From Tepidibacter thalassicus DSM 15285 (lineage in GTDB: Bacteria > Bacillota > Clostridia > Peptostreptococcales > Peptostreptococcaceae), in the NCBI RefSeq assembly GCF_900129915.1, contig NZ_FQXH01000006.1, forward strand, positions 62,001 to 126,000: a DNA stretch of 64,000 nt, written 5' to 3'. How positions within the stretch are numbered: position 1 is the first letter of the stretch; each line of letters begins with the position of its first letter. Below, piece after piece: positions 57,583 to 64,000 of the stretch. Made by a program: the position numbers and the translations under genes. The notes under the pieces were generated by a model. The model had not been told where the DNA came from. It searched no databases and was given only the letters and a program-made list of their open reading frames with translations.

Positions 57583-58581
57583 ATGAAAAAAGTAAATATA
57601 GCAATAATTGGTGCTACTGGAATGGTAGGAAGAACTTTCTTGAAAATATTAGAAGAAAAAAATTTTCCTATAGAAAACTTATATTTATTTGCATCAAAAA
57701 AATCTGCTGGTAACACTATAAAGTTTAAAGAAAAAAATTACATAGTTGAAGAATTAAACGAAAATTCTTTTGATAAAAAAATAGATATTGCTTTATTTTC
57801 AGCAGGAGGAGAAATAAGCAAAAAATATGCTCCTATCGCAAAACAAAAAGGTATTATTGTAGTAGATAATAGTAGTGCTTGGAGAATGGATGAAAATGTT
57901 CCTCTAATAGTTCCTGAAGTTAATCCAGAAGAAGTAAAAAAACACAAAGGAATAATAGCTAACCCTAACTGCTCAACTATACAAGCAGTAGTTCCACTAA
58001 AAGCTCTACACGATAAGTTTAAAATAAAAAGAATTGTTTATTCAACATATCAAGCAGTTTCTGGATCTGGAGTTAAAGGAATTGCAGATCTTAAAGAAGG
58101 AATAAAAGGAAACAAAAACACATTCTACCCTCATCCTATAGCTTATAACTGTCTACCACACATAGACATATTTATGGATAATGGTTATACTAAAGAAGAA
58201 ATGAAAATGATAAATGAAACAAAAAAAATACTGAACGATTATAATATTAAAATAACTGCTACAACAGTAAGAGTACCTGTACTTTACGGACATAGCGAAT
58301 CTATAAATGTAGAATTTGAAAATGAATTTGAAATCGAAGAAATATTCAATATTTTGAAAAATACTCAAGGTGTAATTGTAATCGACAATCCAAAAGAAAA
58401 CAAATATCCTCTAGCATTAGACGTTGAAGGAAAAGATGAAGTATATGTCGGAAGAATTAGACGAGATTTTAGCGTAGATAACGGAATTAATATATGGGTA
58501 GTTGCCGATAACATAAGAAAAGGCGCTGCAACAAATACAGTTCAAATAGCTGAGCTTTTATTAAAATATAATTTAATATAG
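57583..58581 (+). CDS. asd: Aspartate-semialdehyde dehydrogenase
   Basis: 332 residues. NADP-binding IIGATGMVGRTFLKILEE, the active-site Cys in IANPNCSTIQ (about 130) and substrate residues around SGSGVKG and GHSESI. Makes aspartate semialdehyde for lysine, DAP and threonine. First gene of the operon with dapA, dapB and dapH. Confidence 0.96.
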   Translation: MKKVNIAIIGATGMVGRTFLKILEEKNFPIENLYLFASKKSAGNTIKFKEKNYIVEELNENSFDKKIDIALFSAGGEISKKYAPIAKQKGIIVVDNSSAWRMDENVPLIVPEVNPEEVKKHKGIIANPNCSTIQAVVPLKALHDKFKIKRIVYSTYQAVSGSGVKGIADLKEGIKGNKNTFYPHPIAYNCLPHIDIFMDNGYTKEEMKMINETKKILNDYNIKITATTVRVPVLYGHSESINVEFENEFEIEEIFNILKNTQGVIVIDNPKENKYPLALDVEGKDEVYVGRIRRDFSVDNGINIWVVADNIRKGAATNTVQIAELLLKYNLI

Positions 58582-58596
58582 AAAGGGTGAATTTTT

Positions 58597-59478
58597 ATGA
58601 TTTTTAAAGGTTCTGGTGTTGCTTTAGTTACTCCTTTTAAAAACGGTAAAATTAATTTTGATAAACTTGAAGAACTTATAGAATATCATATCAAAGAAGG
58701 AACTGATGCTTTAATTATATGTGGTACTACTGGCGAAGCATCTACAATGAGTGATGAAGAACAGCTTCAAACCATAAAATTCGTAGTTGAAAAAACAAAT
58801 AAAAGAATACCTGTAATAGCAGGAACAGGATCTAATAATACAGCTCATTCAATCCATTTAAGTAAAAAAGCAGAAGAATACGGAGTTGACGGACTGTTAG
58901 TTATAACCCCATATTATAATAAAACTACTCAAAATGGACTTATATCTCACTTTAAAGCTATTGCAAACTCTGTAAATATACCTATTATAGTTTATAATGT
59001 ACCAGGAAGAACAGGAGTTAATATTAAACCTAGTACACTTGTTGAAATAGCTAAAATTAAAAATATAGTAGGTATAAAAGAAGCTAGCGGAAATATAGCT
59101 CAAGTTGCTGAAATAGCAAGAATTTGCCCTGAAGATTTTGCAATATACTCAGGAAATGACGATATGATTTTACCACTTTTATCTTTAGGTGGAACTGGAG
59201 TAATTTCTGTAATAGCAAATATATGCCCTAAAGATACTCATGATTTAGTAGCTAAATACTTTGAAGGAGATATAAAAGGTTCTAGAAAATTACAACTAGA
59301 TATGAAACCTTTAATAGATGCTTTATTTATAGAAGTAAATCCTATTCCTATTAAAACTGCCATGAATTTACTAGGATTTGATATGGGAGAACTCAGACTT
59401 CCACTTGTTGAAATGAGTAAAAACAATTTAGAAATTCTAAAAAAAGAACTAATTAATTATGGTTTTAAATTAAAATAA
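58597..59478 (+). CDS. dapA: 4-hydroxy-tetrahydrodipicolinate synthase
   Basis: 293 residues. Schiff-base Lys161 (GIKEASGN), Tyr133 (IVYNVPGR with Arg138) and Thr44-Thr45 (CGTTGE) occupy the same numbers as in E. coli DapA. Condenses pyruvate and aspartate semialdehyde. Starts 15 bases after asd. Confidence 0.97.
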   Translation: MIFKGSGVALVTPFKNGKINFDKLEELIEYHIKEGTDALIICGTTGEASTMSDEEQLQTIKFVVEKTNKRIPVIAGTGSNNTAHSIHLSKKAEEYGVDGLLVITPYYNKTTQNGLISHFKAIANSVNIPIIVYNVPGRTGVNIKPSTLVEIAKIKNIVGIKEASGNIAQVAEIARICPEDFAIYSGNDDMILPLLSLGGTGVISVIANICPKDTHDLVAKYFEGDIKGSRKLQLDMKPLIDALFIEVNPIPIKTAMNLLGFDMGELRLPLVEMSKNNLEILKKELINYGFKLK

Positions 59479-59512
59479 AATCCTATATTGTTTTACAATA
59501 TAGGATTTTAAA
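59477..59512 (+). terminator. Terminator-like hairpin between dapA and dapB
   Basis: 15-bp stem AAAATCCTATATTGT/ACAATATAGGATTTT with a 3-base loop (59477-59509). The T-run is short, so it may only lower dapB-dapH expression. Confidence 0.6.
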
Positions 59513-59534
59513 TAATGCATTAGGAGGAACTCAT

Positions 59535-60284
59535 ATGATTAAAGTTATAATTAATGGATCTCTTGGAAAAATGGGAAAAGTTTTAACCAATTCTATATAT
59601 GAAGATAAAAATTTCGAACTTATAGCAGGCGTATCTAAATACGAAAAAGAAAATACAAACTACAAATTATACTCAAACATACTAGATATAAAAGAAAAAG
59701 CAGATGTTGTTATTGATTTTTCAAATCCTGAAAGTTTAAAAGATTTATTAACTTATTGTAAAAACACAAAAACCCCTTTAGTTATTGCTACAACTGGATA
59801 TAATGATGATGAACTTAATATGATAAAAGAAGCTTCTAAAGAAATACCTATATTCCACAGCTCTAACATGTCACTTGGTATAAATCTACTATTAAAATTG
59901 GTAGAAATCACTACTAAAGCTTTAACTAATTTCGATATAGAAATAATCGAAAAACATCATAATAAAAAAGTAGATGCTCCTAGCGGTACAGCTTTAATGC
60001 TTGCTAATGAAATTCAGAAAGTTTTAGATAATACCGAATTTAATTATAGCAGATGTGGAAAAAACGCAAAAAGAAAAGAAAATGAAATAGGAATCCACGC
60101 ATTAAGAGGTGGAACTATAGTAGGTGAACACTCAGTAATATTCGCAGGTACAGATGAAATAGTAGAGCTCAATCATGTAGCTTTGTCAAAAAAAATATTT
60201 GCACAAGGATCACTAAAAGCTGCTAAATTTATTGTAAATAAAGAAAATGGATATTATAATATGAAAGACATAGTAACTTTGTAA
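59535..60284 (+). CDS. dapB: 4-hydroxy-tetrahydrodipicolinate reductase
   Basis: 249 residues. NAD(P) motif [18 protein letters not shown], the VIATTGY segment and the catalytic [15 protein letters not shown] motif are complete. AGGAGG site upstream. Confidence 0.97.
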   Translation: MIKVIINGSLGKMGKVLTNSIYEDKNFELIAGVSKYEKENTNYKLYSNILDIKEKADVVIDFSNPESLKDLLTYCKNTKTPLVIATTGYNDDELNMIKEASKEIPIFHSSNMSLGINLLLKLVEITTKALTNFDIEIIEKHHNKKVDAPSGTALMLANEIQKVLDNTEFNYSRCGKNAKRKENEIGIHALRGGTIVGEHSVIFAGTDEIVELNHVALSKKIFAQGSLKAAKFIVNKENGYYNMKDIVTL

Positions 60285-60304
60285 ATATAGGAGGTACTTT
60301 ACGA

Positions 60305-61012
60305 ATGATGAAATTAACAGATCCATATGAAATAGCAAAATTCATAAAAAACTCAACTAAAAAAACACCTGTTAAAGTATACTTAAAGGGAAAATTAAAC
60401 ATTGAAAAATACAAAGATGTAAAAATATTTGGAAATGAAAATTCATATATAATCATAGGAGAACACGATATAGTAAATAACATACTAGAAGAAAATAAAG
60501 AAACTATTGTCGACTATCACATAGAATTTGATAGAAGGAATTCCGCTATACCTATGTACAACTACTTACATGAAAATGCTAGAATTGAACCTGGTGCTAT
60601 TATAAGAGATATGGTTTCCATCGGTAAAAATGCTGTTATAATGATGGGAGCAGTTATAAATATAGGGGCAGAAATCGGCGAAGGTTCAATGATAGATATG
60701 AATGCAGTTGTAGGAGCAAGAGGAATCATAGGTAAAAACGTCCACCTTGGAGCTGGAGCTGTTGTTGCAGGAGTACTTGAGCCTCCTTCTGCAACTCCTG
60801 TCATTATAGAAGACAATGTTGTAATTGGAGCTAACGCTGTAATACTTGAAGGTGTTAAAATAAAAAAAGGAGCTGTTGTTGCAGCAGGCGCTGTTGTAAC
60901 TGAAGATGTTCCTGAAAACGCAGTTGTAGCTGGGTCTCCTGCTAAAATAGTTAAAATGAAAGACGATAAAACAAAAGAAAAAACAAAATTAATGGAAGAT
61001 TTAAGAGGCTAA
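60305..61012 (+). CDS. dapH: Tetrahydrodipicolinate N-acetyltransferase
   Basis: 235 residues. An N-terminal helical part and a left-handed beta-helix of hexapeptide repeats ([40 protein letters not shown]). Length and sequence fit the acetyl form (DapH) used by Firmicutes, not the longer succinyl DapD. Last gene of the operon, with a terminator after it. Confidence 0.94.
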   Translation: MMKLTDPYEIAKFIKNSTKKTPVKVYLKGKLNIEKYKDVKIFGNENSYIIIGEHDIVNNILEENKETIVDYHIEFDRRNSAIPMYNYLHENARIEPGAIIRDMVSIGKNAVIMMGAVINIGAEIGEGSMIDMNAVVGARGIIGKNVHLGAGAVVAGVLEPPSATPVIIEDNVVIGANAVILEGVKIKKGAVVAAGAVVTEDVPENAVVAGSPAKIVKMKDDKTKEKTKLMEDLRG

Positions 61013-61041
61013 AAAAAGTGGTCAAATGACCACTTTTTTAT
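61011..61041. terminator. Bidirectional terminator
   Basis: 13-bp stem AAAAAAGTGGTCA/TGACCACTTTTTT (61012-61039) between convergent dapH and hpt. Confidence 0.88.
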
Positions 61042-61577
61042 CTATCTTTATCTGTTACATTAAATACATATGGAACATTTCTGTAATAATCTCCATAATT
61101 TAATCCATATCCAACTACAAACTTATCTTCTATTGTAAATCCAACATAATCCGGAACTAAATCTACTTTTCTTCTACTCGGCTTATCAAGTAATACACAA
61201 CATTTTATACTAGCAGGATTTTTAGACTTTAAATGATTCATTACATAACTCATTGTAAGTGCTGAATCCGTTATATCATCTACAACTAAAACATCGTATC
61301 CTGATATATCATCCGTAATATCTGAAAGCATATTTACTTTACCAGAACTTTCTTCTCCATGGCCATAGCTAGAAGTAGTCATAAATCCTATTTTTACAGG
61401 TATATCTATTTTTCTAACAAGATCAGCTGTAAATATAAAGCTCCCTTTTAAAAGTGATATTACAAATAACTTTTTATCCTTATAATCATTTGATATTTGT
61501 TTTCCTAATTCAGCAACCCTTTTATTTATATCTTCCTCTGAACATAGTGTTTCCCATACTTTTTTCTCTATATCCAT
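61038..61577 (-). CDS. hpt: Hypoxanthine phosphoribosyltransferase
   Basis: 179 residues. PRPP-binding loop VLVVDDITDSALTM, KGSFIFTADLVRKI and TSSYGHGEESSG flexible loop. Salvages hypoxanthine and guanine. AGGAGG site upstream and its own promoter. Confidence 0.95.
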   Translation of the reverse strand: MDIEKKVWETLCSEEDINKRVAELGKQISNDYKDKKLFVISLLKGSFIFTADLVRKIDIPVKIGFMTTSSYGHGEESSGKVNMLSDITDDISGYDVLVVDDITDSALTMSYVMNHLKSKNPASIKCCVLLDKPSRRKVDLVPDYVGFTIEDKFVVGYGLNYGDYYRNVPYVFNVTDKDR

Positions 61578-61609
61578 GTATAGTACCTCCTGACAATATT
61601 TTAAGTCCT

Positions 61610-61638
61610 ATTTTAATTAAAAAGTAGATTTTTGTCAA
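61610..61638 (-). promoter_or_regulatory. Sigma-A promoter of hpt
   Basis: TTGACA (61638-61633), 17 bases, TAAAAT (61615-61610) on the minus strand, overlapping the 3' side of the preceding intergenic space. Confidence 0.78.
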
Positions 61639-61644
61639 CTAGAT

Positions 61645-62931
61645 TTAATTGTTATTCATACTATCCATAACTTTTATTATAACCTCATCAGTTATTGTCA
61701 TTCCTTCACTACTAATTTTACCTAAATTCTTTATGCTCTCTTCCACTTCATTACCTACTATTCCATTCAAAGGAGGAACTACACAATTGTATTTTGCTAT
61801 TATAGCACTTTGAACAGCAGCTGAAGCAGCTGAAGCAAGTTTTAAAGCACATCCAGCTTTAGCTCCATCACATATCATACCACTCAGATTTGCAATCATA
61901 TTTTCAATAGAACCTTCAATTTGCTCATAATTTCCACCCATAAGCCAAGTTATTGCTGCAGCTGATCCTGTTGATGCAGCTACACCACATCCACATACAG
62001 CAGAAAGTCTTCCTGTATAATTTTTTATATAAGCCGTAACTGCATGACTTATAGCAAGTGCTTTTGCTAATCTTTCTTCATTCTGAGGATACTTTAAATT
62101 ATATGCAGCTATTGGAAGTATAGCTGTAAGACCATGATTTCCACTTCCATTAGAACTCATAACCGGCATATTAATCCCACTCATTCTTGCATCTGAAGCT
62201 GCAGCTGTAAGCATCATAGCTTTATTAATTAAATCATCTGAAAATATGCCATCTTCTATAGCTTTTTTAATACCATATCCTACTCCTATTCCTATTTTAT
62301 TCTCAAGAGCAACATTTGCAATTTCTTCATTCATTTTAATCCCTTCAAGCAAAAACTCTAAATCACTTAAATTCATATTCTCTATCTCTTCAATTAATTC
62401 TTTTATTGTAATATTAGCTATTGGACTATCAACATGAACATATTCTGCATCTAAACTTATCTCTCCATTTAATAAAATTTCATCATTTTTTTCAAGATGA
62501 ACAAAATTATCGTGTTTAATCATTATAACAGCTTTTGATGAATTCTTTTTTCCCCTTAAATTAACCTCAACATATACTTTTTCTTTTGTATTTACAGGTG
62601 ATATTTTCACTATATTTTTATCCATAAATTCCTCAGCTAATTTTACATCTTCTTCTTTTAAAGCTTCTAAAACTTTAAGTCCTAATTCAGACTTTCCTCC
62701 TATAAGCCCCATAGAAGCCGCTATTTTAAGACCTAATCTATTCGTTCCCGGTATTCCTACGCACATACCATTTTTATATACATTTGGACTTACAAATATA
62801 TTACATTCTACTATTTCATCATTTAAAAGCTCTTTTGCTTTAGAGCATGCTAAAGCTACCGCAACAGGTTCTGTACATCCAAGTGCTGGTTTTACCTCTT
62901 CTTTTAACATATCTATAATCACTTTTTTCAT
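61645..62931 (-). CDS. cdsB: L-cysteine desulfidase (UPF0597/CdsB family)
   Basis: About 428 residues. PALGCTEPVAVALACSKA at the N-terminus and CGCGVAAS plus CDGAKAGCALK in the C-terminal half carry the Cys residues expected to hold a 4Fe-4S cluster, as in iron-sulfur serine/cysteine lyases. Splits cysteine into pyruvate, ammonia and sulfide. The ATG at 62931 has GGAGGGG six bases upstream. A sigma-54 promoter lies 40 bases before it and a sigma-54 activator gene lies next door, the same pattern as the cdsB-cdsR pair of C. difficile. Confidence 0.88.
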   Translation of the reverse strand: MKKVIIDMLKEEVKPALGCTEPVAVALACSKAKELLNDEIVECNIFVSPNVYKNGMCVGIPGTNRLGLKIAASMGLIGGKSELGLKVLEALKEEDVKLAEEFMDKNIVKISPVNTKEKVYVEVNLRGKKNSSKAVIMIKHDNFVHLEKNDEILLNGEISLDAEYVHVDSPIANITIKELIEEIENMNLSDLEFLLEGIKMNEEIANVALENKIGIGVGYGIKKAIEDGIFSDDLINKAMMLTAAASDARMSGINMPVMSSNGSGNHGLTAILPIAAYNLKYPQNEERLAKALAISHAVTAYIKNYTGRLSAVCGCGVAASTGSAAAITWLMGGNYEQIEGSIENMIANLSGMICDGAKAGCALKLASAASAAVQSAIIAKYNCVVPPLNGIVGNEVEESIKNLGKISSEGMTITDEVIIKVMDSMNNN

Positions 62932-62971
62932 TTTAAACCCCTCCAATTATATTTTTTGTCATAATTTGTAT

Positions 62972-62989
62972 TAGCATAAATTGTGCCAA
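62972..62989 (-). promoter_or_regulatory. Sigma-54 (-24/-12) promoter of cdsB
   Basis: Minus strand TTGGCACAATTTATGCTA: GG and GC are separated by exactly 10 bases, and TGGCAC is the consensus -24 element. Faces cdsB. Confidence 0.88.
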
Positions 62990-63055
62990 AATTTAAAAAC
63001 CAGCTTTTTCAAACAATTCATTTTTTATTATTTAAAATTTTTATAAAAAAGTCTC

Positions 63056-63106
63056 AAAACAACAAAAAAAAGTCTCATTTTGAGATATTTTCTCAATTTG
63101 AGACTA
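63056..63106 (-). terminator. Terminator of the sigma-54 activator gene
   Basis: AGTCTCA/TGAGACT outer and TTGAGA/TCTCAA-type inner pairing (63071-63105), then TTTTTTTT on the minus strand (63070-63063). Each arm is itself a TCTCA-N3-TGAGA palindrome. Confidence 0.7.
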
Positions 63107-64000
63107 ATGTATTTTATATTCTTTTATTTTTCTATATAATGTTGCTCTTGAAATCCCCAAAGCATATGCAGCTTTTTCTTTATCTTTTTTGTATTCCTTA
63201 AATTTTTCCAAAGCTTTAATTATTTCTCTTCTTTCCAAATCTTTAAGAGGTATTATTTCTTCCTCTTTACTAATAACTATTTTTTTAGTATCATCTTTTA
63301 ACTTCTGAGGCAAATCTTCATATTTTATAATATTAGAATTAGCCATATTTATACTATATTCTATGGCATTTTGAAGTTGCCTTACATTTCCCGGCCATGA
63401 ATAACTCAATATTTTTTCCATGGCTCTATCATCTATTCCATATACAGCTTTATTTAATTTCTTAGAATAATTAGCAATAATATTTTCCACCAACAAATAA
63501 ATATCTTCTTTTCTTTCTCTTAAAGGAGGAATATTTATAGGTATTACATTTAATCTATAATAAAGATCTTCTCTGAATTCTCCTTTTTCAACCATCTTTT
63601 CTAAATTCCTATTAGTAGCAGCTATTATCCTTACGTCTACTGATATATTTGTTTTTCCTCCTATTTTTTCTACTTCTCTTTCTTGCAAAACTCTCAACAA
63701 CTTGCCTTGAAGATGAAGACTCATATCCCCAATTTCATCTAAAAATATAGTTCCTTTATTGGCAAGCTCAAACTTTCCAAGTTTTCCTCCTTTTTTAGCT
63801 CCTGTAAAAGCACCTTCTTCGTATCCAAACAATTCACTCTCTAATAAATTATCCGGTATTGCTGCACAATTAATAGCTATAAAAGGTCCTTCGCATCTAT
63901 AACTATTATTATGTATCGCCCTTGCAAACAATTCTTTGCCAGTTCCACTTTCCCCTGTAATCAACACCGTAGATGATGATTTAGATGCAATTTGTGCTTC
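63104..64000 (-). CDS. Sigma-54-dependent activator, N-terminus cut by window edge (CdsR-like)
   Basis: 299 codons visible; the frame is open to the window edge, so the sensor domain is missing. AAA+ core: Walker [15 protein letters not shown], the GAFTGA loop that contacts sigma-54 ([11 protein letters not shown]), Walker B FLDEIGDM and arginine finger region [15 protein letters not shown] Fis-type helix-turn-helix ends the protein ([22 protein letters not shown]). It probably activates the neighbouring cdsB promoter, as CdsR does in C. difficile. Confidence 0.92.
   Translation of the reverse strand, partial: EAQIASKSSSTVLITGESGTGKELFARAIHNNSYRCEGPFIAINCAAIPDNLLESELFGYEEGAFTGAKKGGKLGKFELANKGTIFLDEIGDMSLHLQGKLLRVLQEREVEKIGGKTNISVDVRIIAATNRNLEKMVEKGEFREDLYYRLNVIPINIPPLRERKEDIYLLVENIIANYSKKLNKAVYGIDDRAMEKILSYSWPGNVRQLQNAIEYSINMANSNIIKYEDLPQKLKDDTKKIVISKEEEIIPLKDLERREIIKALEKFKEYKKDKEKAAYALGISRATLYRKIKEYKIH

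Overview
The window is AT-rich DNA from a spore-forming, anaerobic, low-GC Firmicute, most likely a Clostridia member. The order rpoN-cggR-gap-pgk-tpiA-gpmI-eno-secG-rnr-smpB-ssrA, histidine and sulfur-amino-acid breakdown genes, a spore-protein gene and late-sporulation-type promoters all fit a clostridium, perhaps of the Peptostreptococcaceae. No rRNA, tRNA, insertion sequence, prophage or CRISPR array was seen. No stretch over 300 bases lacks both a gene and a recognisable RNA element.

Layout. 1-4261: the 3'-truncated histidine-utilisation operon (hutH-hutU, minus strand) and a LacI-type regulator. 4354-6147: a tandem cluster of four near-identical 52-56-residue Trp/Cys/Asp-rich hydrophobic proteins and a fifth related protein, each with its own sigma-K-like promoter and 5' hairpin, then a small putative lipoprotein. 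6338-15393: housekeeping genes (acyl carrier protein, NdpA-like protein, RluA-type pseudouridine synthase, NAD kinase, YfcE-type phosphodiesterase, PII-like protein, DUF1294, peptidase T, YtvI-like protein, CNNM/CBS protein, a one-domain sulfite-reductase-like protein). 15391-18534: two sodium:alanine/glycine symporters; the second sits behind a singlet glycine riboswitch and terminator. 18661-23563: a soluble chemoreceptor with a Rossmann-fold sensor and a divergent type IIA topoisomerase pair. 23671-31008: a three-gene unit led by a 1626-residue multidomain protein (HD, repeats, NadD-like nucleotidyltransferase, GNAT-like and PRPP-binding segments), followed by a lactate/malate-dehydrogenase-like protein and a flavin-reductase-like protein. 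31005-36564: polar amino-acid ABC transporter, ClC channel, QueT-like protein and two putative surface or spore proteins.

36565-48732 (minus strand): tmRNA, smpB, rnr, secG, the glycolytic operon with its CggR repressor and operator, and rpoN. 48961-55266: LysM/CAP protein, methionine gamma-lyase, Hsp33 behind an attenuator-like leader, a methyltransferase, an SASP-like spore protein and a GGDEF-EAL protein whose Shine-Dalgarno is separated from its start codon by a strong hairpin. 55401-61577: CPBP protease, M20 deacylase, the asd-dapA-dapB-dapH lysine genes and hpt. 61645-64000: a cysteine desulfidase gene with a canonical sigma-54 promoter, next to a truncated sigma-54 activator gene.

Links. 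RpoN from 47-48.7 kb should serve the sigma-54 promoter at 63 kb. The glycine riboswitch ties the adjacent symporter to glycine. CggR sits directly upstream of the glycolytic genes it is expected to control. The least explained parts are the 23.7-31 kb multidomain operon, the 4.4-5.7 kb small-protein array and the hairpin-bridged ribosome binding site at 55.3 kb.
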